In this document: in pieces, positions 36,411-44,967 of the stretch
Layout of the letters: the number at the start of each line of letters is the position of its first letter
How positions within the stretch are numbered: the stretch's first letter is position 1
Source of the DNA: CAUZWH01 sp965224275
GTDB taxonomy: Bacteria > Pseudomonadota > Alphaproteobacteria > SHVV01
Direction of reading: 5' to 3'
Length of the DNA stretch: 64,000 nt
NCBI GenBank assembly: GCA_965224275.1
Contig: CBDCYR010000009.1
Span: forward strand, 310,001 to 374,000
Notes under the pieces: model-generated
The model's input: the letters and a program-made list of their open reading frames with translations, nothing else
Databases searched by the model: none
What the model was told of the DNA's origin: nothing
Position numbers and translations under genes: made by a program

Positions 36411-37604
36411 ATGCCTGTCCCGCCCAACCGTAACAACGACATCCTGATCGCCGGCGGCGGCATTGGCGGCCTCGCCGCAGCGCTGGCGCTGGCGCTGTCT
36501 GGTATTTCATCAACCGTCTTTGAGCAAGCCCGAGAATTCGGCGAAATTGGCGCCGGTATCCAGCTCGCGCCAAATGCGTTTCAGGCGCTCGATAGTCTCG
36601 GCGTTCGAGACGGCATTTTGGATGATGCGGTGTTTATCGATGGCCTTATCATGATGGACCTCGTCAGTGATGAGGTGGTCGCCGACATTCCGGTTAAAGA
36701 AGACTTTCGGTCGCGCTTCGGCAACCCCTACGCGGTAATTCACCGCCGCGATCTGCTCGATCCTCTGCTCGAAGGCTGTCGCTCCAACGAACACGTGCGC
36801 TTGATCGCCGGCGCCCGCATCGTCGATTTCAGGCAGACCGACCAGCGCGTAATCGCGATTGCCGAATCCGGTGAGCGCTACGAGGGCGCTGCCCTGGTCG
36901 GTGCCGACGGGCTGCGTTCCAACATCCGCGAACGTATCATCGGCGATGGCGAACCAGCGGTGTCCGGTCACGTCTCTTATCGCGCCGTGCTGCCGGTCGA
37001 CGAGATGCCCGAGGAATTGCGCTGGAACGCCGCCACCCTGTGGGGCGGCCCCAATACCCATCTCGTGCATTACCCCCTGCGCAGTTCCGAGCTGTTCAAC
37101 ATCGTCATAACTTTTCACAGCAAGTCGGAAGAGCACGGGGTGATGAACGAAGCCGGCAGCCGCGACGAAGTGATGGAGTATTTCTCCGGCTTTGCCGAGC
37201 GGCCCCTGCGGATCCTCGAAAAGCCCAAGGAATGGCGCCGCTGGAGTCTGTGCTACCGCGACCCGGTTGAGAATTGGACCAGCGGCCGGGCAACCCTGCT
37301 CGGCGATGCCGCCCATCCGATGCTGCAATATTTTGCCCAAGGCGCGGCCATGGCGCTGGAGGACGCGGTGTGTCTGGCGCGTTGTGTTGCCGCCGCTGAC
37401 GGCGATCTCGCGGTTGGATTCCTGGCTTATCAGGACCAGCGGCTCGTGCGCACCGGCCGCGTCGCGCTCTCGGCCATGATGCTCGGCCACTTCTTTCATG
37501 CCAGCGGCGGCACCCGCCTGGTACGCAACGGGACGTTTCAAAAACGCACTCCCGAGGAGTTCTACAACGGACTCGCTTGGCTCTATGGCGGTCCCGATCA
37601 ATGA
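36411..37604 (+). CDS. FAD-dependent monooxygenase, 3-hydroxybenzoate 6-hydroxylase-like
   Basis: A 397-aa class A flavoprotein monooxygenase. The GxGxxG dinucleotide motif is DILIAGGGIGGLAAALAL, the DG motif ALVGADGLRSNIRE and the GD motif ATLLGDAAHPMLQYFAQGAA. The tail RTPEEFYNGLAWLYGG is characteristic of 3-hydroxybenzoate 6-hydroxylases (gentisate-forming). Ring-hydroxylation of an aromatic acid is a reasonable expectation; no gentisate pathway genes are beside it. Confidence 0.85.
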   Translation: MPVPPNRNNDILIAGGGIGGLAAALALALSGISSTVFEQAREFGEIGAGIQLAPNAFQALDSLGVRDGILDDAVFIDGLIMMDLVSDEVVADIPVKEDFRSRFGNPYAVIHRRDLLDPLLEGCRSNEHVRLIAGARIVDFRQTDQRVIAIAESGERYEGAALVGADGLRSNIRERIIGDGEPAVSGHVSYRAVLPVDEMPEELRWNAATLWGGPNTHLVHYPLRSSELFNIVITFHSKSEEHGVMNEAGSRDEVMEYFSGFAERPLRILEKPKEWRRWSLCYRDPVENWTSGRATLLGDAAHPMLQYFAQGAAMALEDAVCLARCVAAADGDLAVGFLAYQDQRLVRTGRVALSAMMLGHFFHASGGTRLVRNGTFQKRTPEEFYNGLAWLYGGPDQ

Positions 37605-38065
37605 AGGCCCGGCATCACCGAGCGGCGAATGAGAAACGGGTCATGTAAGGGTCGGAACCGCACCCGGATTACGAGCTGAACTCATCAATCCCGGTACCAG
37701 GCGTGCCAGCACCGAACAGCTCAACCGTCCCTCAGTTTGCCACTTAGTCATTTATCTGCCCGGCGTCTAATTCTTACGTAAATCTGAGCGTAAGCGCACC
37801 AAGTTCTGCGACCTAACCTGCACGTCGCAGGCGCAGTCGATCCATTGTGTTGTCACCAATGAGTCCGTTGGCACGATATCGCTTGCGCAAAGGCTGCCGC
37901 CGCGCTCACCGCGTTCTGCTGCCGACCGTGCCAGCGCGTCGAGCGGATGGTCGAGGGCGTCACGCCTCACGGTAGATGACGGTGCCAAAGCGCGTCTAGC
38001 ATCGCTTCGTGGATTGAACCGTTTCCGGCTAAGCTCGCCCTCGACGACCAATAGGGGGGTGAGAA
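37605..38065. other. Intergenic region of about 460 bp, no gene recognised
   Basis: It separates the monooxygenase from the LLM oxidoreductase. A 94-codon minus frame (37767-38051) has no recognisable motif or start signal. A promoter for the downstream gene must lie here, and GGGGGGTGAGAA directly precedes its ATG as ribosome binding site. Confidence 0.5.
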
Positions 38066-39133
38066 ATGGCCGAGACCGATTGGAAATTCAGCCTAGTGTT
38101 CGCGCAAGGCCAACCGTTGCTGGAGGCCGTGAAACTGTGGCAGGCATCGGAAGACGCTGGGCTCGATATGCTGGGGATCGCTGATTCGCCCAACCTGCTG
38201 CGTGAGCTTTATGTCTCGGCCACGATGTGCGCGATCAACACCAAGAAGGCCGACATCATCACCTACGTCACCAATCCGCTGACACGTCACCCATCGGTCA
38301 CGGCATCGGCGTTTATGTCGCTCAACGAGCTCGCGCCGGGCCGTATCGGTATGGGCATCGGCACCGGTGATTCGGCATTGTGGTCGATCGGTCAGAAGGG
38401 TGCGCGAATTGCCACGATGCGCGAATACATCCTCACGGTGAAGGCGTTGCTGCGCGGTGAAAAGGTAACCTGGCAGGGCAGCACGTTTGAAGCGGCTTGG
38501 AGCGGCGTCGAGCCGTTTGATCTGCCGGTCTATGTCGCCTGCGCCGGACCCAAGATTCTGCGCATGGCGTCCGAGGTCGCCGATGGCGCAATCGTCACGA
38601 TGGGGTTTGCGCCCGAAGACGTCGCCTACGTACGCACGATTATCGATGACGGTCTGACCGCCTGCGGCCGCACCACCGGCGATTTTCAGATCTGGTGGAA
38701 TGCGCATATGGCGTTTGACGAAAGTGTCGAAGCCGCCGCTGAGCGCAGCATGGGTTGGTCACCTTACTGGCTAACCATGGGCAGCCTCGAGGGCAAGGGC
38801 ATCCCTGAGGATCTCAAGGATAAGCTCAAGCAGCTCAACGCCGACGCCCACAATCTCGACGCCGTCTACCGGTCTAAGGATCGTCAGAAAACCCTGGTTG
38901 ATCGGGCCAAGGAGCTCGGGCTCTACGACTGGATGCTGTCACGTTCGCCGCGGTTGTTCGGAACGCCGAAGGACATGGCAGCACGCTTTAGCGAACTCGG
39001 CCGCGATCACGATATGAAGCAGTGGATCCTGTTCATGATCAGCCGCTCGTCATGGGACGCCTCGCCGCATGAGGAACGGCTCGATCAGATCAACAGGCTC
39101 GGGCGCGAAGTGATCCCGCTTCTGGAACGATAA
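38066..39133 (+). CDS. LLM class flavin-dependent oxidoreductase
   Basis: A 355-aa luciferase-like (beta/alpha)8 enzyme using FMN or F420. The start DWKFSLVFAQGQPLLEAVKL, the RHPSVTASAFMSLNELAPGR segment, GMGIGTGDSALWSIGQKGAR and VYVACAGPKILRMASEVADG match the methylene-tetrahydromethanopterin reductase-like subgroup. The substrate is unknown. It converges on the amidohydrolase 50 bases further on. Confidence 0.88.
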   Translation: MAETDWKFSLVFAQGQPLLEAVKLWQASEDAGLDMLGIADSPNLLRELYVSATMCAINTKKADIITYVTNPLTRHPSVTASAFMSLNELAPGRIGMGIGTGDSALWSIGQKGARIATMREYILTVKALLRGEKVTWQGSTFEAAWSGVEPFDLPVYVACAGPKILRMASEVADGAIVTMGFAPEDVAYVRTIIDDGLTACGRTTGDFQIWWNAHMAFDESVEAAAERSMGWSPYWLTMGSLEGKGIPEDLKDKLKQLNADAHNLDAVYRSKDRQKTLVDRAKELGLYDWMLSRSPRLFGTPKDMAARFSELGRDHDMKQWILFMISRSSWDASPHEERLDQINRLGREVIPLLER

Positions 39134-39183
39134 GATTGCTCTGAGGCAGCCGCCTCAACCCCGGATGTCGCGGTGTGCGGTGC

Positions 39184-40566
39184 CTAAGCCACCGGCCACG
39201 GCGGCGGCATTGAGACACCGGTCCGCTCGCGCCAGTCGATGCTGGCTTTGGCGAGTTCGCGCTTCACCATTTCTTCATCGACCGTCAGCACGGTGCGGTG
39301 TCGCATGACGATCTCGCCGTCGATAATTACAGTGTCGACGTTTTTTCCAGTCCCGGAATAAACCAGCGCTGAGACCGGCTGTCGGCCGGGATGGAACTCG
39401 ATGCCGGAGGTATCGACCAGCACCACGTCGGCGCGCTTGCCGGTTTCGAGTGAGCCGATCTCGTCATCCCATAGACAGGCACGGGCGCCGTCGATGGTGG
39501 TCATTTCGAGCGCTTTGTAGGCGCCCCAAACCGTCGCGTCGGCCTTCATGTCCTTATGGCCGCAGGCAGCCAGATACATCACCCGCACCATATCGAGGTG
39601 ACCCCCCGCGGTTGCCGAATCGGTGCCGAGCGAAATGGTGATCCCGGCCTCTGCCATTTTCGGCATCATGCCATTGGAAAACACGCCATAGGCGCCGAGC
39701 ATCGATGCGCTCGGACAATGGGCGACCTTGCAATCGGCGGCGGCCATGAGTTCGATCTCGCGCTCGTCGGGATAGCCCATATGCACGAGGTAGAGGTTGG
39801 GCCCGAACAGGCCGAGTTCGTGGAAACGCGTCAGCGAGCGGCTGCCGAAGCGATCGACCATCGCTTCGTTTTCGCCTTTGACGGCAGCTGCATGGGCGTG
39901 GATGCCAACCCCGTCGCGATCGGCCAGCGCTTTGATGCCCTGGCACAACTCGTCGCTGACGTTGAACACATAGCGCAGGCTGTACCAGGCGCGCAGGCGC
40001 CCGTTGGCTGCGTCGCGCCACCGTTTGACGAAAGCCTCACCCTCGCGGAGGTTGGTTTCGGTGTCCTCAACCGCATCCTCGTCGACGGCCATGGCCTGGT
40101 CGCCCATATCGCGGGTCGAGCGCGTCATGATGCCGCGAATGCCGACATCGATCGCGGCCTGGGCCATCGAATTGGCATGCAGCCCGCCGGGATCGTTGAA
40201 GCAGGTGGTGCCGTATTTGATGGCTTCGACGAATCCGCCGAGTGCGCTCAGATAGGCTTGCTCCGGCGTCAGCGCCGCTTCGTAGGGGTAGAGGCGTTTG
40301 TAGAGCAGCGTGAAAATGTCGACGTCGTCCCCGATACCGTTGGAGAGGTATTGGTTGGGATGGTGGTGGCCGTCGATCAGGCCCGGGATCGCGATCATCC
40401 CCTGCGCATCGATCACGTGTGGCGCTTGGTGAGCTGCGCGGACGGCGTCCGTTGGCCCCACCGCGACAATGCTATTGCCTTCGATCGCGATGGCGCCATC
40501 GGCGTAGATCTGGCGCTCACGATTCATCGTCACGACATAGGCATTGGCGATGATCAAGTCAGCCAT
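39184..40566 (-). CDS. Amidohydrolase, TrzN/AtzB-like cyclic deaminase family
   Basis: A 460-aa metal-dependent hydrolase. Metal-binding motifs are GLIDGHHHPNQYL (HxH), the HAHAAAVKGE region, HCPSASM and the aspartate of SLGTDSATAGG. Length and order match the subgroup acting on nucleobases, triazines or guanidino compounds. The ATG at 40566 has GGGGGAGGACCGTCTCA upstream, better than a start 60 bases earlier. The LLM enzyme on the other side is convergent, so a shared pathway is not implied by operon structure. Confidence 0.88.
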   Translation of the reverse strand: MADLIIANAYVVTMNRERQIYADGAIAIEGNSIVAVGPTDAVRAAHQAPHVIDAQGMIAIPGLIDGHHHPNQYLSNGIGDDVDIFTLLYKRLYPYEAALTPEQAYLSALGGFVEAIKYGTTCFNDPGGLHANSMAQAAIDVGIRGIMTRSTRDMGDQAMAVDEDAVEDTETNLREGEAFVKRWRDAANGRLRAWYSLRYVFNVSDELCQGIKALADRDGVGIHAHAAAVKGENEAMVDRFGSRSLTRFHELGLFGPNLYLVHMGYPDEREIELMAAADCKVAHCPSASMLGAYGVFSNGMMPKMAEAGITISLGTDSATAGGHLDMVRVMYLAACGHKDMKADATVWGAYKALEMTTIDGARACLWDDEIGSLETGKRADVVLVDTSGIEFHPGRQPVSALVYSGTGKNVDTVIIDGEIVMRHRTVLTVDEEMVKRELAKASIDWRERTGVSMPPPWPVA

Positions 40567-40645
40567 TGAGACGGTCCTCCCCCGAGGAAAGAGCGCAAAT
40601 CTAGGTAGCCGGCGACGACCGGTCAATCGGTGGCATTGAGTCTAT

Positions 40646-40690
40646 GAAAAAGGGGGTGCACCGGAGGCCAGCACGACGCTGGACCTCCGA
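40646..40690 (-). terminator. Rho-independent terminator of aceA
   Basis: On the minus strand the hairpin CGGAGGTCCAGC-GTCGT-GCTGGCCTCCG (one bulge) is followed by TGCACCCCCTTTTTC. It is 24 bases past the aceA stop and in the correct orientation. Confidence 0.8.
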
Positions 40691-40713
40691 TGCGGGGGAG
40701 GAAGAGTGGAGTC

Positions 40714-42039
40714 TTAGAACTGAGCTTTTTCGGTCGACTCTTCGAGCGCCGTGGTCGACGCGCTGCCGGCCGACGCCGCCGCAGCGACGGCGTCGAAGTA
40801 GCTGGTGCCGACCTCGTGTTGATGTCGGGTCGCGGTATATCCCTGCGCCTCGGCCTCGAGCTCCAGCTGCTGGATTTTCGCGTAGGCGGTCATGCCTTGA
40901 GTGCCGTAATTGCGCGCGAGATCAAAGGACGCATAACTCAAACTATGGAACCCGGCCAACGTCACGAACTGGAATTTGTAGCCCATAGTGGCGAGTTCAC
41001 GTTGGAACCTGGCAATGGTTGCATCGTCCAGATGCTTGCGCCAGTTGAACGATGGCGAGCAGTTATAGGCGAGCATCTTGCCAGGAAACTTGGCGTGGAC
41101 GGCGAGGGCAAAGCGCCATGCTTGATCGAGGTCCGGCGTCGAGGTTTCGCACCACAACAGATCAGCGTAGGGCGCGTAGGCAAGCGCTCGGGCGATCGCA
41201 TAGTCGGTGCCGCCTCTGATGCGGTAGTAGCCTTCCGCGGTCCGTTCACCGGTGAGGAAGGGCCGATCGCGGTGGTCGATATCGCTGGTCAGAAGTTTCG
41301 CGCTTTCCGCGTCGGTCCTGGCGATTAGCACGCTCGGTACGCCCATCACATCGGCGGCAAGACGCGCGGCATTAAGGGTCCGGATGAACGATCCGGTGGG
41401 CAGCAGCACTTTACCGCCCATGTGCCCACACTTTTTCTCAGAGGCCAGTTGATCTTCGAAATGCACCGCGGCCGCCCCGGCCTCGATCAGCGATTTTATG
41501 AGTTCAAACGCATTGAGCGGACCGCCAAATCCGGCCTCGGCATCGGCGATGACGGGTGCGTACCAATGGGTGCTGTCACCGCCCTCCATATGCTGGATCT
41601 GGTCGGCGCGCTGCAGGGCACCATTAATGCGACGCACCACGTCAGGAACGCTCGACACCGGATAAAGGCTTTGGTCGGGGTACATCTGGCCCGCATTGTT
41701 CGCATCCGCCGCAACTTGCCAGCCACTCACATAAATCGCTTTGAGACCGGCGCGCACCATCTGCATGGCCTGGTTGCCGGTCGATGCGCCCAGCGTTGCG
41801 ACAAAGGGGTCCTCTTGAAGAAGCGTCCATAGCCGCTTGGCACCCTCCTCGGCGAGGGTATGGCGAATCGCCAGTGACCCTTTGAGGTTGGCGACATCGG
41901 CGGCCGAATAGTCGCGGAGAATGCCGGCCCAGCGCGGCCCGTGCCATGGCGTTTTTGTCCGCGCCCGCGGGTGTCGGCGTGTCGGTCGCGGCTTTGACTC
42001 CGCGGTCGGCGATTCGGTTGTTATGTGGCCCTCAAACAT
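40714..42039 (-). CDS. aceA: Isocitrate lyase
   Basis: A 441-aa glyoxylate-cycle enzyme cleaving isocitrate to succinate and glyoxylate. The catalytic loop is SEKKCGHMGGKVL, and YVSGWQVAADANNAGQMYPD, ADAEAGFGGPLNAFEL, LIARTDAESAKLL and AYNCSPSFNW are canonical. The C-terminus (STEKAQF) is also typical. The first 33 residues are odd: basic and proline-rich (PRPTRRHPRARTKTPWH), unlike normal isocitrate lyases, which reach the GRWDGI segment (here GPRWAGIL) much sooner. A short leader ORF overlaps the start. Malate synthase is not in the window. Confidence 0.95.
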   Translation of the reverse strand: MFEGHITTESPTAESKPRPTRRHPRARTKTPWHGPRWAGILRDYSAADVANLKGSLAIRHTLAEEGAKRLWTLLQEDPFVATLGASTGNQAMQMVRAGLKAIYVSGWQVAADANNAGQMYPDQSLYPVSSVPDVVRRINGALQRADQIQHMEGGDSTHWYAPVIADAEAGFGGPLNAFELIKSLIEAGAAAVHFEDQLASEKKCGHMGGKVLLPTGSFIRTLNAARLAADVMGVPSVLIARTDAESAKLLTSDIDHRDRPFLTGERTAEGYYRIRGGTDYAIARALAYAPYADLLWCETSTPDLDQAWRFALAVHAKFPGKMLAYNCSPSFNWRKHLDDATIARFQRELATMGYKFQFVTLAGFHSLSYASFDLARNYGTQGMTAYAKIQQLELEAEAQGYTATRHQHEVGTSYFDAVAAAASAGSASTTALEESTEKAQF

Positions 42040-42103
42040 GGCTCAATCCTGTACTAATATCCCTTGAACGAAGCCGCTCCACGGCAGTTTTTGCTTCAGA
42101 CAT
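42032..42103 (-). CDS. Possible 23-codon leader peptide overlapping the aceA start
   Basis: ATG at 42103 is preceded by AGGAGGAAGG at ideal distance (8 bases from GGAGG). It would encode MSEAKTAVERLRSRDISTGL followed by SHV and stop at TGA 42034-42032, just inside aceA (ATG 42039). A coupled leader peptide is one reading. The alternative is that this is the real aceA start and a frameshift separates it from the rest: the leader frame downstream (KAATDTPTPAGADKNAMAR) looks better in codon use than the annotated aceA N-terminus. Confidence 0.4.
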   Translation of the reverse strand: MSEAKTAVERLRSRDISTGLSHV

Positions 42104-42290
42104 TGAGCCTTCCTCCTAATGTGCAGCGCTTGTTTCCGGGTGTTGGAGTGCCGGATTTGTGTCGGATCCCGGGTGCCGGTTCCGCAATCTAAGAGCCTAC
42201 CTGTTTTCTGGTTTCCCACGGTTAGCATCGACCCCACTGATGGCCAGCCCCGGATTGTCCGGTGGAGCGCCGTTCAGGCCAGGGAGATCG

Positions 42291-43166
42291 ATGATGAAAA
42301 CCACCGACACGACATACGTATCGCCTCTTCGAGGGCGGATGATGGAACAGATGGGCATAGCCGGTCTGGCCGATAGCACACAGGCCATGTATCTGCGCGA
42401 GATCGAGACCCTCAACAAACATTACAACAAGCCGCCGGACCGGCTTGACGCCGAGGAGGTCCGCAGCTGGCTGCTGGCGAGGATCGAGCGCGGTCTCGAC
42501 CCGAACACGACCAATGTAAGCCTCGGTGCGCTCAGGTTCCTGTATCGCGACACACTGCGCCGTCCCGAGATGGTCGACGGGCTCCGTTACCGCAAGAGGC
42601 CCCGCAAACTGCCCCGGTCAATGGCGGAGAAGGAGGTCGAGCGCTTGATCCTCGCCATCTCCGACCTCCGTTATCGGGCCGCGACGGTTCTTGCCTATGG
42701 CGCCGGTCTCCGCATCTCGGAAACTGTTGAGGTGCAACTCATCGACATCAAGTCGGACAAACGGCTTCTGCACATCCGTTCCGGCAAGGGCGGCGCCGAG
42801 CGCATGGCGCCGCTTCCCGACGGGCTCGTCGAATACCTGCGGCGTTACTGCAAGAACCTCTTTCCACGACCGGTCACGTGGCTGTTCTACGGTGAGTCGC
42901 CGGAGGTGCCTCTCAAGATCGATACCCTGCGTGTTGCCTTTAAGAAGGCCTGCCGCAAGGCCGGCGTCGACGGCTGCCATACCTTCCATAGCTTGAGGCA
43001 TTCGGCCGCCACCCACTGGCATGAGCGTGGCGGCAACATCGATGTCATCCAGGATGTCCTGGGTCACCGGAATGCCGACACGACGCGCGGCTACGCCCGC
43101 GCCACCGGCAAGATGTTCGAGACCCTCGACCATCCGCTCTCGGGCTTCGACCTGATCGACGCCTGA
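42291..43166 (+). CDS. Tyrosine recombinase/integrase of an IS91-type element
   Basis: A 291-aa recombinase. The N-terminal SAM-like domain (about 20-100, LADSTQAMYLREIETLNKHY) precedes the catalytic domain with Arg in YGAGLRISETVE, Lys in IRSGKGGAERMAPL, HxxR in FHSLRHSAATHWH, His in VLGHRNADTTRGY and the tyrosine there. ATG 42291 has AGGGAG 4 bases upstream. It is followed 6 bases later by an IS91 transposase; such integrase/IS91 pairs are known as one mobile element. Confidence 0.9.
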   Translation: MMKTTDTTYVSPLRGRMMEQMGIAGLADSTQAMYLREIETLNKHYNKPPDRLDAEEVRSWLLARIERGLDPNTTNVSLGALRFLYRDTLRRPEMVDGLRYRKRPRKLPRSMAEKEVERLILAISDLRYRAATVLAYGAGLRISETVEVQLIDIKSDKRLLHIRSGKGGAERMAPLPDGLVEYLRRYCKNLFPRPVTWLFYGESPEVPLKIDTLRVAFKKACRKAGVDGCHTFHSLRHSAATHWHERGGNIDVIQDVLGHRNADTTRGYARATGKMFETLDHPLSGFDLIDA

Positions 43167-43172
43167 GGCGCC

Positions 43173-44420
43173 GTGAAGCGCAAAGACGCCGGCGTGGCTG
43201 ATATTTTCCGCCGCGCCGGCGCAGATTACCGGCGGCGCCTGGCCGGCCAGCTTGACGCCGGACGCCTCAAGGTCATGGCCGCGATCGAGTCCTGCCGGAC
43301 GTCCGTACTCGGTGGCCACATGTATCAATGCGACGGCTGCAGGCGCGAGCATCCGCTCTACAACTCGTGCCGCAACCGCCACTGCCCGTCCTGCCAGGGG
43401 CTTGCCGCAAGGCAATGGCTGGAGGCGCGCGCCGCCGATATCCTGCCGGTGCCGTACTTCCACGTTGTATTTTCGTTGCCCAAAGAAGTCAGCGGGATCG
43501 CCTTTTGCAACCGCAAGGTCGTGTTCAACATCCTGTTTCGCACCGCCGCCGAGACCCTGCGCACCATCGCCGAGGACGACCGTCACGGTGGACTGCGTAT
43601 CGGCGGCACCGCGGTCCTCCACACTTGGGACCAGAAGCTCGGCTTCCATCCGCATCTGCATATCGTCGTGCCTAACGCCGGCTTCGATGTCGCAACCGGC
43701 CAATGGAAGACCGGAAGCGGCACCTTCCTGGCCCCGGTCAAGGTCCTCGCCAGCCTGTTCCGGCGCCGCTTCCTTGAGGAGCTCACCCGCGCCCATGCAC
43801 GCGGGAAAATCGAATTTCATGGCGGCATCGCCCATCTCGCCAATCCCGGAGAGTTCCACGCCACCCTCGTGGCCGCCCGCGGCAAGAACTGGATCGTCTA
43901 CGCCAAACGACCCTTTCGCGATGCCGAACAGGTCTTCCGCTATCTCTCCCGATACACGCACAGAATTGCCATCGGCGACAGCCGCATCATCGCCTGCGAT
44001 GGACAGAACGTCTCCTTCCGTTGCCGCAAGCCGACCAGTCCGGGGCAAAGGAAACCCCGCTACGGCACGGCCACCATCACCGCCGACGAGTTCATCCGCC
44101 GGTTCCTGTTGCATGTCCTGCCAAACGGACTGCATCGCATCCGCCACTTCGGAATCCTTGCCAATGGAAGCCGTGCCAAGACCCTCGAAGTCGCGCGCGA
44201 GGCGCTGGGTGTAAACGGCCTCCAGGCGCATACAGCCGTAACCCATGACGGCGAGGAGGACGACCACCGCAATAGCGGCCTGGAGACCGGGATCGCGCCC
44301 GTTCCCTGCCCGCACTGTGGCGGCGAATTGCGGAAAATCCGGGAAATCTCCCGCCGGTACGATCCGTTCTCTTCACGAGACCCTCCCCCCGCTCAACCGG
44401 CGCAGGACGCGAAACCATGA
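43173..44420 (+). CDS. IS91-family transposase (HUH Y1 rolling-circle type)
   Basis: A 415-aa transposase. The N-terminal zinc finger has CDGCRREHPLYNSCRNRHCP and CQG, the HUH motif is GFHPHLHIVVPNAG, and the nucleophile tyrosine lies in RYLSRYTHRIAIGD. A C-terminal CPHCGG pair may form another zinc knuckle. The start is GTG at 43173. No frameshift. Element ends are not defined; rolling-circle elements lack inverted repeats. A 14-bp hairpin at 44683-44714 lies 260 bases downstream. Confidence 0.93.
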   Translation: MKRKDAGVADIFRRAGADYRRRLAGQLDAGRLKVMAAIESCRTSVLGGHMYQCDGCRREHPLYNSCRNRHCPSCQGLAARQWLEARAADILPVPYFHVVFSLPKEVSGIAFCNRKVVFNILFRTAAETLRTIAEDDRHGGLRIGGTAVLHTWDQKLGFHPHLHIVVPNAGFDVATGQWKTGSGTFLAPVKVLASLFRRRFLEELTRAHARGKIEFHGGIAHLANPGEFHATLVAARGKNWIVYAKRPFRDAEQVFRYLSRYTHRIAIGDSRIIACDGQNVSFRCRKPTSPGQRKPRYGTATITADEFIRRFLLHVLPNGLHRIRHFGILANGSRAKTLEVAREALGVNGLQAHTAVTHDGEEDDHRNSGLETGIAPVPCPHCGGELRKIREISRRYDPFSSRDPPPAQPAQDAKP

Positions 44421-44682
44421 AACATCGGATCCCATCCGGATCGGCAAACGTCGTCATCGCGTCGGCGAACCGGTCGGCGTGCGCTCAATTACGAACACAA
44501 GGCAATCGCCAACGAAAAGTGTCTCTACCGTCGGCAATCAGCTGTCGAAAAAATATAAATGCTGGTCGGAAGCCTCGTCTCACGCGTCCCAACGATAGTG
44601 ACCACCCGCCCCGGCGCAGGCATCAACGCACTTTCCACATAGGCTGACACCTACACTCGCGGCCCACGGCCTCGTTCAAACA

Positions 44683-44714
44683 GCTTAGGCAGATTCTGCC
44701 GAATCTGCCTAAGC
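44683..44714. repeat. 14-bp perfect hairpin downstream of IS91 transposase
   Basis: GCTTAGGCAGATTC and its exact complement are separated by TGCC. It may be the origin-end hairpin of the IS91-type element, or a terminator for the membrane-protein remnant that ends at 44724. The rest of 44421-44723 shows no gene. Confidence 0.65.
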
Positions 44715-44967
44715 CTTAAGATTTTAGGCAGCGACGACGTCTCCGCCGATAATCTGATGTTTGACAAACCATAATTGAAGTAAAGGCAATATTACCCACT
44801 GCGCTACGGGAGAAGCCCCGACTCCTATGACCGGTATCATGGGCATTAACTCACCATACTCCCACCGATTAAGTGGGCCGGTGGCAAGAAGCTCAAAAAC
44901 AATCGTGATAACCAAACCAATTGCAAGAAACGTTAGGACACCAGAAATATTCGTCGAATTGTCCACA

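Noticed and set aside
36510..37601. 363-codon minus-strand frame opposite the monooxygenase
   Set aside because: Antisense to a gene with all flavoprotein motifs; the translation shows no domain.
37767..38051. 94-codon minus-strand frame as a gene
   Set aside because: No recognisable motif; likely chance opening in a GC-rich intergenic region.
39556..40569. 337-codon plus-strand frame opposite the amidohydrolase
   Set aside because: Complement of a strongly supported metal-hydrolase gene; no recognisable motif or ribosome site.
42618..44315. A 565-codon open frame on the minus strand across the integrase and IS91 transposase
   Set aside because: It is an antisense shadow of two genes with clear catalytic motifs; its sequence has no domain and its frame mirrors the GC3 bias of the plus strand.
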